Below are positions 47,791 through 55,968 of a stretch of DNA of 64,000 nucleotides, in pieces (the first letter of the stretch is position 1; every line of letters begins with the position of its first letter). Where the stretch lies: NCBI RefSeq assembly GCF_018860365.1, contig NZ_JAHKPO010000007.1, positions 1 to 64,000 of the forward strand. The letters are read 5' to 3'. Below the pieces are notes generated by a model that saw only the letters and a program-made list of their open reading frames with translations, was not told the origin of the DNA and did no database searches. The stretch comes from Arenibacter algicola. Its GTDB lineage: Bacteria > Bacteroidota > Bacteroidia > Flavobacteriales > Flavobacteriaceae. The translations under genes were made by a program, and so were the position numbers.

Positions 47791-48135
47791 TTAGTAAAGG
47801 TTAAATTCTGGAATCTGTAATTCTTTTAGTTCGGAAATTGTTAATATAGGGCTTTCTTTTTTTAATAATTTACTGATAACCTTATTGGCGGTACGTTCTG
47901 CATCCTCGGTGGTTGAAAACGGTCTTTTTCCTTCTAAAATAGGAATATACTCCTGTTTTATAAGGACTCTGTCCTCTAGGTCTATTTGATATCCGTAGCC
48001 ATCACCTACCGGGAATATTTCGGATTGCAGTGGGATTTTACTTTTTGTGGTGCTAAAGGAGTAATCTGTGAACCTCAAAAACAAAAAACCCGTTGCTACC
48101 GCTATAAAAACATATGCTACTAGAATTCTTTTCAT
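47791..48135 (-). CDS. DUF4907-like small membrane/exported protein
   Basis: A 114-residue protein: one N-terminal hydrophobic helix (about 5-22) followed by a small soluble domain ending GKRPFSTTEDAERTANKVISKLLKKE. This pattern fits DUF4907, seen in Flavobacteriia next to kelch-repeat and DUF4270 genes. Function is unknown. The short soluble domain facing the periplasm and coupling to the kinase gene (8 bp gap) make it a possible sensor accessory. Confidence 0.75.
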   Translation of the reverse strand: MKRILVAYVFIAVATGFLFLRFTDYSFSTTKSKIPLQSEIFPVGDGYGYQIDLEDRVLIKQEYIPILEGKRPFSTTEDAERTANKVISKLLKKESPILTISELKELQIPEFNLY

Positions 48136-48149
48136 TTATTTATAATTTT

Positions 48150-48181
48150 AAAAGAGCTATGCCAAACAGCATAGCTCTTTT
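48150..48181 (-). terminator. Strong bidirectional hairpin after the kelch gene
   Basis: AAAAGAGCTATGC and GCATAGCTCTTTT form a 13-bp stem around a six-base loop, with A/T-rich tails on both sides. On the minus strand it follows the kelch stop codon by about 30 bp, so it should terminate or attenuate kelch transcripts before the DUF4907/kinase/regulator genes. Confidence 0.8.
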
Positions 48182-48213
48182 TGCTAATCAATAAGTAAAC
48201 ATAATCAAAATCA

Positions 48214-49227
48214 CTAATCTTCGTCGTCGTACTCGTCATAAGGGAAAAATTGCTCCAAATCATCCAAATACAGACTTCCTGTGCGGCCTAGGCCTATAAA
48301 TGCCTTTGCGTTATTGGAGAATACCACCGCATCCTGTCTGGATGTTCTCTCAAAATCTGTTTTGGATTCCCAAGTATCGGTACTAGGATCATATTCCCAA
48401 ATAGATTGTAAGGTGCCCCCATAAGTTCCAGTGGCTATATATCCATAATCGTTTAAGGTAAAGCCTACGGCATTGCTTCGAACAATGGAGTAATCATCTT
48501 CTTCGTCTAGATCCAATTTCTGGGTCCAACTTTCTGTTGCCGAATCAAAAGCCCAAAAGTCATCCAAATAAATACCATTGGATACACCGGTTCCCATATA
48601 TACATAATCCCCTATGGTAAAGGTAATCGCGGCCCTTCTTTTGTCACCGCCAAAGCCAACCAACTCGTGCCAGCTATCGGTAGTGGGATCGTATTTCCAA
48701 AAATCCTTCCTGTCGTTGTCACCGTCAAAGCCGGTACCGAAATAACCATAGCCATTTATTCCAAAGGCCACGGCACTTCTCCTTGGGGTAGATGGGAACG
48801 TTGCAATTTCGGTCCATGCATTGGTGGTTGGATCATAGGAATAAAAATCCGCCAATTCATCCAGGCCGTCATAACCAGAACCTATATATCCCTTGTCATT
48901 GATGGTAAAACCTACAGCGGCATTCCTTGCTGATCCCGGGAAGTCTGCTTTTTGGGACCAATAATCACCATCCATATCATAGGACCAAAAGGAGGTTAGA
49001 TAATCATCCCCATCATAACCTACACCACTGTATCCTATATTTCCAATAGTGAAGTAGGCGCTGCCACTACGTGGACTCCCATCAAATACAGATTGGTCTA
49101 TCCAGTTTCCCAAATCCTCATCTTCATCGTCATTAGAGCAACTAGCCATTAAGCAAAGTGTTACGCTGGCCATCGTTAACATTTTAATGTGGTTTACCCT
49201 TCCCTTCATGTTATAAATGTATTTCAT
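48214..49227 (-). CDS. Kelch-repeat lipoprotein
   Basis: A 337-residue lipoprotein; the lipobox MASC places the lipidated Cys at residue 30 of the longest frame. Translation may start at Met7 (49209), giving a more typical signal peptide. Six to seven kelch-like blades follow, each with a pattern such as GYIGSGYDG, LADFYSYDPTTNAWTEIATFP and RRSAVAFGINGYGYFGTGFDG. The acidic C-terminus reads PYDEYDDED. These surface propellers are probably binding proteins. The gene is divergent from the DUF4270 gene across a region with LytTR-like repeats and precedes DUF4907 and pair 2. Confidence 0.9.
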   Translation of the reverse strand: MKYIYNMKGRVNHIKMLTMASVTLCLMASCSNDDEDEDLGNWIDQSVFDGSPRSGSAYFTIGNIGYSGVGYDGDDYLTSFWSYDMDGDYWSQKADFPGSARNAAVGFTINDKGYIGSGYDGLDELADFYSYDPTTNAWTEIATFPSTPRRSAVAFGINGYGYFGTGFDGDNDRKDFWKYDPTTDSWHELVGFGGDKRRAAITFTIGDYVYMGTGVSNGIYLDDFWAFDSATESWTQKLDLDEEDDYSIVRSNAVGFTLNDYGYIATGTYGGTLQSIWEYDPSTDTWESKTDFERTSRQDAVVFSNNAKAFIGLGRTGSLYLDDLEQFFPYDEYDDED

Positions 49228-49292
49228 TAGTTAATTTTTTTTCAAAACTAGATGGCGAACATGGTGTTTGAAACTTAAATAGATAAAGTCAC

Positions 49293-49395
49293 CTATTTAA
49301 CATATGAAAACGGCTATTTTATCTACCAATCGTAGACCCTATTTAATAGTTGAAATCCCCTATTTGGTCTTATAAGTTAGTGGATTGGTCTATTG
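49293..49395. promoter_or_regulatory. Four CTATTT direct repeats (spacing 21, 25, 21 bp), candidate LytTR sites
   Basis: CTATTT begins at 49293, 49314, 49339 and 49360, usually preceded by C or G (ACCTATTTAA, GGCTATTTTA, CCCTATTTAA, CCCTATTTGG). Each pair is 21 bp apart, the two-turn spacing of LytTR dimer sites. A related CTATTG is at 49390. The array fills the gap between the divergent kelch and DUF4270 genes, and the LytTR pair 2 is linked. It is a candidate operator for both transcripts. Confidence 0.6.
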
Positions 49396-49447
49396 AGGTT
49401 TCCGAGCTAGGGAAACGCATATACTTTTGGCATCAAATAATGAACGA

Positions 49448-50767
49448 ATGAGAAAACTCCTTGGACTTATAGCATTGCCGATATTATTGGTTTCATGTAG
49501 TGAGGATACTATTAATGATTCTGATTTTGTGGCTGGCGGGACATTTACCAACAGTAATATACGGGTGGTGCAAATAGATACCATGAACGTGGAGACCTAC
49601 ACCATGAAGTTTGATAGTCTTGTAACTTCACAAGCCACCCGCATGCTGATAGGGAAATATATGGACCCCGTTTTTGGGGCCGTAAAAAGTTCGAGTTATG
49701 CGGAATTGTTGCCCAATAGCTATTTTATCGATTCCGACGCGGAATATGACAGCATCGGCTTCTTTCTTAAATATGACAATTACTACTATAATGACACCCT
49801 TAAAAGCAACACCATCCATATTAAGGAGTTAAGTGAAATATTATATCCGGCAGATGGGAGCAATTTCTACAATACCAGCGAGGTAGGGTTTTTAGAGGAC
49901 AATTTAGGGTCAATAACCTATACCCCAAGACCCTTGGGAACAGATTCGTTATATATAAAATTGAGCGACACTTTAGGGCTTGGTCTTTTCGATCAGTTAC
50001 AACAAAAAGATATTACAAGCACAGAGGAATTTAAGAATTACTTTCATGGGATTACATTTCAACCGGGCGAAGACGACGATGGGTCTATTGTAGGTTTTGA
50101 TTTTTCTACCAGTGTAATGAGAATGTATTATAGCATTCCCGGAGGGGAAAGTAGGACACAATTTACTGCAGATTTTACCATAAACACGACCAGTAGTCCA
50201 ATTCCATTCTTTAACCAGATGTCTGTGGTTGAAACCAACGAATATTTAAAGACACTAACAGATAAGGAAGTTGTTCTCAATAGTTCCGAATCGGATAACC
50301 AAAGTTTTGTGCAATCCGGTATTGGATACACCACCAAAATAGAATTTACGAATCTAAAAACGCTGTTCGATATTCAGGGACAGGGTACCTTGTTGAATGC
50401 TGTTCTTAAAATTAAACCAGTTGCCGGATCTTATAGTGATGAACTGGCTTTAAGGGATAATTTATCGGTTTATATAGTAGATCAAAACAACGATTTAACG
50501 GAGCAATTGGTGGGAACGGATAATGCAGCGGTACAAGCCACGTTAAACCTTGATGGTCAAGAATTTAACGACATTTATTATGAAATACCCCTGACTACCT
50601 ATATAGAAGGAATATTGTCCACAGAAAGGGATGCCGACTATGCAATTATTCTTTTGCCAGAGAATTACAACAGCACTGTAGACCGTTTTATTTTAATGGG
50701 AAAAGAAGGCTCTGACCAAGGTGTAAAATTGGAACTTACCTATGCAATATATGATGAAGATGAATAA
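49448..50767 (+). CDS. DUF4270 lipoprotein
   Basis: A lipoprotein of 439 residues from the ATG at 49448; an in-frame ATG at 49427 would add seven residues (MASNNER), but the 49448 start gives a standard signal peptide, MRKLLGLIALPILLVSC, with lipid Cys17. The body matches DUF4270, a Bacteroidota family of large surface lipoproteins (VETYTMKFDSLVTSQATRML, GKYMDPVFGAVKSS). The molecular role is unknown. The next gene, a beta-barrel, overlaps its end by 26 bp or less, so a lipoprotein/outer-membrane pair is likely. Confidence 0.88.
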   Translation: MRKLLGLIALPILLVSCSEDTINDSDFVAGGTFTNSNIRVVQIDTMNVETYTMKFDSLVTSQATRMLIGKYMDPVFGAVKSSSYAELLPNSYFIDSDAEYDSIGFFLKYDNYYYNDTLKSNTIHIKELSEILYPADGSNFYNTSEVGFLEDNLGSITYTPRPLGTDSLYIKLSDTLGLGLFDQLQQKDITSTEEFKNYFHGITFQPGEDDDGSIVGFDFSTSVMRMYYSIPGGESRTQFTADFTINTTSSPIPFFNQMSVVETNEYLKTLTDKEVVLNSSESDNQSFVQSGIGYTTKIEFTNLKTLFDIQGQGTLLNAVLKIKPVAGSYSDELALRDNLSVYIVDQNNDLTEQLVGTDNAAVQATLNLDGQEFNDIYYEIPLTTYIEGILSTERDADYAIILLPENYNSTVDRFILMGKEGSDQGVKLELTYAIYDEDE

Positions 50768-52007
50768 ATTACCTTTTTTAGCCCTATTTCTAACACTTTT
50801 ATCCGCAATTCCTGTTTTGGGCCAATCCGAGGGACTCACAAGTTCCCCTTATTCCCTATATGGCCTCGGTGTAATAAATCAGACCAGTATTGGGCGGACC
50901 AATGGGATGGGGTATTCTGGGATAGCATTGAAATCGGATACGGAAATTAATAATTTAAATCCTGCCAATTTCGCATTGACACCCCAAAATTCATTTTTTT
51001 ATGATGTAGGTATAAGGGGGAAATACAACGATTATAGCAACAGGATAAACAAGGAATCCAAAACCACGTTCAACTTTTCCAATTTGGCCCTTGCCTTCCG
51101 CATAGCCGAAAGACTGGGAGCAGGTATTGCACTTGTTCCATATACCGATGTTGGTTATACCCTGATAGGAGTAAAAACCAATATTGAAGGATCTGAAGAA
51201 TCCTTTGAAAGTAATGTAAGTGGACTTGGGGGAATGAGCGATCTTAAGCTCAACCTTGGGTATGGAATTACTGATAATTTGAGATTTGGAGCCAGTTTTT
51301 CCATATTATTTGGAAAAATTGAAGAGGAGGAATCCTTTCAGGTTTACAGTAGTGCCCTTATCTCCACAGAGGATACCAATTACAGCGGTGCCCGAGTTGG
51401 TCTTGGACTGCAATATGACCTCACAAATAAAATCACCATTGGAAGTACGGTGCAACTTCCAACGAGCCTAAAGGGTAGTGTAAGGCGCTCTGTAATTAAA
51501 AGTCTGAACGGGGTTGAAATAGATGTGGAAGAGGATGAAAGTGATACTGTTTCCGATTTCAATATGCCCTTGGAACTGGGCGTCGGGCTAAGTACCAACT
51601 TTCTAAAATCCTTTACCCTAAATGCCGATTATAAAAAGAATTACTGGAGTGATACCGAACAGACCGAGAATATAGGAACATACGTTGATCAGGATATCTA
51701 TGCGGTTGGTTTGGAATTTGTAAGAAATGCTGCCAGTTATAAATTTAACCAGCGTATTCGATATAGAACCGGGTTCAATTATGACACCGGGTATTTGTCC
51801 ATTAACGACGAAAAAATAGAAGGCTATAATTTTACCGCCGGTATTGGTCTGCCCATTGGTAGGGGGAATAATTCCATGCTAAATTTATCTTATTCCTATG
51901 GATCCACAGGATTAATAGAAAATATACTCGTCAAGGAAAATTACCATGTACTAACCTTGAATTTAAGTTTGGAGGACCTGTGGTTTAAAAAACGTAAGAC
52001 CAATTAA
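50742..52007 (+). CDS. Outer-membrane beta-barrel protein (PorV/FadL-like)
   Basis: About 421 residues from the first ATG; Met4, Met5 or Met7 are alternative starts and would reduce the 26-bp overlap with the DUF4270 gene. The signal peptide ends PVLGQ. The N-terminal pattern GLTSSPYSLYGLGVINQTSIGRTNGMGYSGIA and the alternating amphipathic strands to the C-terminus (VLTLNLSLEDLWFKKRK) indicate a beta-barrel of the PorV/FadL type. It probably forms an envelope complex with the DUF4270 lipoprotein. Confidence 0.88.
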   Translation: MQYMMKMNKLPFLALFLTLLSAIPVLGQSEGLTSSPYSLYGLGVINQTSIGRTNGMGYSGIALKSDTEINNLNPANFALTPQNSFFYDVGIRGKYNDYSNRINKESKTTFNFSNLALAFRIAERLGAGIALVPYTDVGYTLIGVKTNIEGSEESFESNVSGLGGMSDLKLNLGYGITDNLRFGASFSILFGKIEEEESFQVYSSALISTEDTNYSGARVGLGLQYDLTNKITIGSTVQLPTSLKGSVRRSVIKSLNGVEIDVEEDESDTVSDFNMPLELGVGLSTNFLKSFTLNADYKKNYWSDTEQTENIGTYVDQDIYAVGLEFVRNAASYKFNQRIRYRTGFNYDTGYLSINDEKIEGYNFTAGIGLPIGRGNNSMLNLSYSYGSTGLIENILVKENYHVLTLNLSLEDLWFKKRKTN

Positions 52008-52058
52008 TACCAGGTCATTATGAAATTTATTCAAGACATTGAAATGCAATGGAAGAAC

Positions 52059-52082
52059 AAACCCCGCTTTTTGGCGGGGTTT
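52059..52082 (+). terminator. Terminator after the beta-barrel gene
   Basis: AAACCCCGC (52059-52067) and GCGGGGTTT (52074-52082) form a 9-bp stem around a six-base loop, followed by CTGTTTTA. It lies 52 bp after the stop codon at 52007 and separates this gene from the convergent regulator gene ending at 52210. Confidence 0.82.
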
Positions 52083-52209
52083 CTGTTTTATACTGTGGTC
52101 CTAAGTTTGGTTTCATCAAGGGGCCTAAGGCCAACCCCGAACCTAAATGTTATTCTTTGAGAAACTTGGAAGGGGGATTACAACCCCACAGATTTCGAAG
52201 TAAAAAAAA

Positions 52210-52941
52210 TCAATCCAAACTATTTTTGGCAATGTAATCCAAAAATTCAGGTTTATAATTTTCCGAAACCGTAATACGTTGGTTTCCAATTATGATCTGA
52301 CTGCGTTCTATAACATCTATGGCTTGTAAGGAAACAATGAAAGAGCGATGTACACGCATAAATTTATCCTTTGGAAGTTCTGCTTCCAAGCTTTTGAGAT
52401 TCATTAAGGTTAAGATGGCCTTAGGCTGACCTTTAAGCCAAATTTTGATATAGTCTTTCAAGCCCTCAAAATATAGCACCTCTTCCAGGTTGATCTTTAG
52501 TTGCTTGTATTCAGATTTAACGTACAGGAACTTTTTGTCGGCAGAAGTAGCTTCTTTGCCGCTTCCCTTCACCAGGGCAAACCAATCTTTGGCCTTGGTA
52601 GCAGCGATCAAAAACTCCTCGTAGTCGAAGGGCTTTAACAAATAGTCCAAAGCTTCAACCTTATAACCTTCAAGGGCATACTCACTAAAGGCTGTAGTAA
52701 AGATGACACGGGTTCTTTTCGGGATTAGTTTGGATAACCCAATCCCTGTAAGATCTGGCATTTGTATATCCAAAAAAAGAAGATCAACTTCCTCGTTTTC
52801 CAAGAATCTCAAAGCCTCTATAGCACTGTCGCATTTAGTTTTGAGCTCCAGGAACGGAGTTTTTTGAACGTACCCCTCTATGAGTTGCAATGCCATGGGC
52901 TCATCGTCTACAACAATACAGCTTATCTTATTCGAGTTCAT
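52210..52941 (-). CDS. LytTR-family response regulator (pair 3)
   Basis: A 243-residue regulator. Receiver: D12-D13, phosphoacceptor D58 in LLFLDIQMP and K103 in YLLKPF. The LytTR domain covers about 140-243 (FMRVHRSFIVSLQAIDV). Separated by 5 bp from its kinase gene and last gene of the TolC/HlyD/ABC series, so it is probably co-transcribed with the exporter. No clear repeat array was found upstream of tolC for it. Confidence 0.95.
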   Translation of the reverse strand: MNSNKISCIVVDDEPMALQLIEGYVQKTPFLELKTKCDSAIEALRFLENEEVDLLFLDIQMPDLTGIGLSKLIPKRTRVIFTTAFSEYALEGYKVEALDYLLKPFDYEEFLIAATKAKDWFALVKGSGKEATSADKKFLYVKSEYKQLKINLEEVLYFEGLKDYIKIWLKGQPKAILTLMNLKSLEAELPKDKFMRVHRSFIVSLQAIDVIERSQIIIGNQRITVSENYKPEFLDYIAKNSLD

Positions 52942-52946
52942 TTCAA

Positions 52947-53984
52947 TTAGATTTCAAGCGTTAACACAGCGGTAAAGATTTCGTCCTTAACTTGATAAAC
53001 AAAGCTATGGCTATCCGGATATAACAATTGCAGTCTTTTTCTTAGGTTTTCCAAGCCAATGCCAGAACCGCTTTTATCCGAATCGCTTTTGGGTAGATTC
53101 TGGTTCTTTGCGGTAAAGACAAGAAAGGTATCCGTTATTTCCATCTTAAAGGACAATGAGGCCTCACTACTGGCAGGTATACCATGTTTAAAGGCGTTCT
53201 CTACCAAGGTAATAAATAATAATGGTACTACTTTTATGTTTTGTGGAACTGTGGGAAAGGAATACGATATAGTAATCTTATCGGAAAATCTAAGTTTCAT
53301 AAGTTCTATATACTGCGTCATAAAATCAATTTCCTTTTGCAGGGCTACTTTCTCGGTATCTGTATCGTAGAGAAGATACCGCATTAGTTTGCCCAAACTG
53401 TGGATAGTTTTTTTTGCAGTTGCAGGGGAACTATCTACCAAGGCATAAATATTGTTGAGGGAGTTAAAGAAGAAATGTGGCTGCAATTGATATTTTAAGT
53501 GCTGTATCTCTGCCTGCAACTTTATAGTCTGTGCCTCTTTGCGTTCGTTCTCGGATTTGTACCAGCGTTCTGTGGTTTTTAGGGCTACTGAAAATACAAT
53601 GGGCACCATAGATGCGATCATGTCCACATAAAAAAATAAATTTTTCGGGGGCCCTTTATCGTTGCTACGATTAGGGATTAGCTGGTCCATTAAAAAGCCC
53701 TTAAGTTCATGGTTGGTAAAAACAAAAAAGGCAATTAAACCAGAATTGATCAATATGAACGGCAAAATTTCATTCTTAAAAAGAAATCTATCTATAAGAT
53801 AAAGATAATTGAAGTAAAAAATAATTGCATAAAAACACAGCGGAATCCATGAGTGTATTAAGGTCCGATTAAAGATTTGTTCCTGATCTTGTCCCACAGA
53901 AAGCAAATAGGGTAGACCAATTAATATCGCCCACGTTAAAAGGTGGAGTAAAGGGATTAAATTCTTTTTTTTATTCAGTATCAT
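52947..53984 (-). CDS. LytS/YehU-type sensor histidine kinase (pair 3)
   Basis: A 345-residue membrane kinase with hydrophobic segments at about 10-29, 44-64, 73-91 and 117-137 and a short PNRSNDKGPPKN loop. The core reads QPHFFFNSLNNIY (H170), with LVENAFKHG and GIGLENLRKRLQLLYP. Phe replaces Leu in the HFLFN motif of pairs 1 and 2, a minor change. It starts 11 bp after the permease gene, placing a sensor in the exporter operon. Confidence 0.95.
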   Translation of the reverse strand: MILNKKKNLIPLLHLLTWAILIGLPYLLSVGQDQEQIFNRTLIHSWIPLCFYAIIFYFNYLYLIDRFLFKNEILPFILINSGLIAFFVFTNHELKGFLMDQLIPNRSNDKGPPKNLFFYVDMIASMVPIVFSVALKTTERWYKSENERKEAQTIKLQAEIQHLKYQLQPHFFFNSLNNIYALVDSSPATAKKTIHSLGKLMRYLLYDTDTEKVALQKEIDFMTQYIELMKLRFSDKITISYSFPTVPQNIKVVPLLFITLVENAFKHGIPASSEASLSFKMEITDTFLVFTAKNQNLPKSDSDKSGSGIGLENLRKRLQLLYPDSHSFVYQVKDEIFTAVLTLEI

Positions 53985-53995
53985 CTACTTTGTTC

Positions 53996-55216
53996 TTATT
54001 CATATCGCAATGCAGTAATCGGGTCTAGAGCTGCAGCCTTTCTTGCCGGATACCATCCAAAAAATATTCCAGTAACGGCGCAAACGGCAAAGGAAATTAT
54101 GATGGAGTATAATGCAACGTTGGTGGGCCAATGTAAGAATTTTTCAATAAATACGGTCGAACCAAGGCCTAGGATTACCCCTAAAAGTCCCCCTGTGATG
54201 CTTATTAAAATGGCTTCGATTAAAAATTGCATCAATATATCGGAACCTTTGCCGCCCACTGCCATTCGCAGACCTATTTCTTTTGTACGTTCTTTTACGG
54301 ATACATACATGATATTCATGATGCCAATACCTCCGATCAACAAAGAAATTCCTGCAACCGCAACTAAAAGAATAGTAAGCATTTCACTGGTTGCACTAAA
54401 TGTGGAAATTAATTCTTCCATAGAACGCACGTTAAAATCATCATCTTGATTATCTGTCAATTTATGTTGTGACCGTAAAATTTCTGATACTTGGGTTACG
54501 GCATCCGGCGCATCCTCCTCACTAATGGCAGAGGCAATGACCTGATTTAAATGATCAATGGCCAAAATACGCTTTTGAACCGTGGTATACGGGGCAATAA
54601 CCACATCATCTTGATCTTGGCCAAAGGTGTTTTCCCCTTTTTCTTCCAATACCCCGATTACTTTAAACGGAATACTGTTAAAGCGGATCATTTTACCAAC
54701 TGGGTCCTCCCCATCCGGGAATACATTATCTACAACGGTCTGGCCTATCAAAACTACTTTGGAGGCCGATTGTACTTCTGCATCGGTAAACATACTGCCG
54801 CTTTGTAGATCGATCATCTTAATATTTAGATAGTCGGGATTTACACCATAAATAGTAGAAGGCCAGTTGTTGGAACCATTAATAACTTGTCCGCCCCCAT
54901 TTACCACTGGAGTTATATAAGTTAGTAGATCTGCCTGTTGCTTAATAGCCTTATAGTCGTTAAGAGTTAAAGATTCCATGACGCTACGTTCCTGTCTTAC
55001 CCCTCCTCGCATATCTGCACCTGGTCTAATGGTTATCATATTAGATCCCATACTGGAAATGGTACTGCGAATACTGTCCTTGGAACCTTCTCCAATAGCG
55101 AGCATTGCGATTACGGACGCCACTCCTATGATAATGCCTAGCATGGTAAGCAGGGTTCTCATTTTGTTAAGAATGATAGCCTTAAATGCAATTTTAAATA
55201 AATTTAATAGTCTCAT
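53996..55216 (-). CDS. MacB-like ABC transporter permease
   Basis: A 406-residue inner-membrane protein. An N-terminal TM helix (about 20-42, TLLTMLGIIIGVASVIAMLA) precedes a large periplasmic MacB-type domain (IRPGADMRGGVRQE, DYKAIKQQ), and three C-terminal TM helices follow (VAVAGISLLIGGIGIMNIM and onward). The C-terminus reads WYPARKAAALDPITALRYE, typical of MacB/FtsX permeases. With the ATPase, adaptor and TolC it should form a tripartite mechanotransmission exporter of antibiotics, lipids or peptides. Two bases separate it from the ATPase gene. Confidence 0.95.
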   Translation of the reverse strand: MRLLNLFKIAFKAIILNKMRTLLTMLGIIIGVASVIAMLAIGEGSKDSIRSTISSMGSNMITIRPGADMRGGVRQERSVMESLTLNDYKAIKQQADLLTYITPVVNGGGQVINGSNNWPSTIYGVNPDYLNIKMIDLQSGSMFTDAEVQSASKVVLIGQTVVDNVFPDGEDPVGKMIRFNSIPFKVIGVLEEKGENTFGQDQDDVVIAPYTTVQKRILAIDHLNQVIASAISEEDAPDAVTQVSEILRSQHKLTDNQDDDFNVRSMEELISTFSATSEMLTILLVAVAGISLLIGGIGIMNIMYVSVKERTKEIGLRMAVGGKGSDILMQFLIEAILISITGGLLGVILGLGSTVFIEKFLHWPTNVALYSIIISFAVCAVTGIFFGWYPARKAAALDPITALRYE

Positions 55217-55218
55217 AA

Positions 55219-55962
55219 TTAATGGTCTTCTATGGGTAATGAAGCCAATTCAGTTGCTGCTGATTGGATCTTTGCATTTAAATTGTCCTTGATAATATTC
55301 CCATCCTTTAGGATTATGGTTCTATTGCTAAAAGAGGCAATATCCGGTTCGTGTGTTACAAAGGTGATGGTAATGCCTTGCTTGTTCAATTCCTGAAATA
55401 GGGACATAATTTCATAAGAGGTCCGGGTGTCCAGATTACCTGTAGCTTCATCAGCCAGAATCATCACGGGGTTGTTCACCAAAGACCTGGCAATGGCTAC
55501 CCGCTGTTGTTGTCCCCCGGAAAGCTGCGATGGGGTATGTTGCATACGATCTGCCAAGCCAACTTTTTTCAAAGCTTTTATGGCGCGTTCCCTCCGTTCT
55601 TCCGTGGATACCTTACTGTTGTACAAAAGAGGAAGTTCTACGTTCTCCAATGCCGAGGTCCTGGCTAGCAGATTATAGGATTGGAAAATAAATCCAATTT
55701 TTTCATTTCTAATGGTCGCCAGGGCGTTTTTGTCCAGATCTTTTACTTTTAGGCCATCTATCTCATAGGTTCCCGAAGTGGGTTGGTCCAGGCAGCCCAA
55801 AATATTCAATAAGGTACTTTTGCCAGAACCACTAGATCCCATTATGGTAACAAATTCACCTTCTTTGATGGAAAACGAAATGCCCTTCAATGCGTGGACG
55901 GTTTCGTTGCCCATGGTAAACTCGCGCTTCAGATCTTCAATTTTGATAATCTCTTTACTCAT
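55219..55962 (-). CDS. MacB-type ABC transporter ATPase
   Basis: A 247-residue ATPase. Walker [10 protein letters not shown] is at 42-50, the signature LSGGQQQR at 147-154, and Walker B ILADEATG has D171 and E172. The RSYN...[22 protein letters not shown] region matches the LolD/MacB group. It starts 6 bp after the adaptor gene and ends 2 bp before the permease gene. It powers export by the complex encoded here. Confidence 0.97.
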   Translation of the reverse strand: MSKEIIKIEDLKREFTMGNETVHALKGISFSIKEGEFVTIMGSSGSGKSTLLNILGCLDQPTSGTYEIDGLKVKDLDKNALATIRNEKIGFIFQSYNLLARTSALENVELPLLYNSKVSTEERRERAIKALKKVGLADRMQHTPSQLSGGQQQRVAIARSLVNNPVMILADEATGNLDTRTSYEIMSLFQELNKQGITITFVTHEPDIASFSNRTIILKDGNIIKDNLNAKIQSAATELASLPIEDH

Positions 55963-55968
55963 GGCTAC

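Noticed and set aside
52049-52237. 62-codon open frame after the beta-barrel gene
   Set aside because: It spans the terminator hairpin and overlaps the convergent regulator gene.
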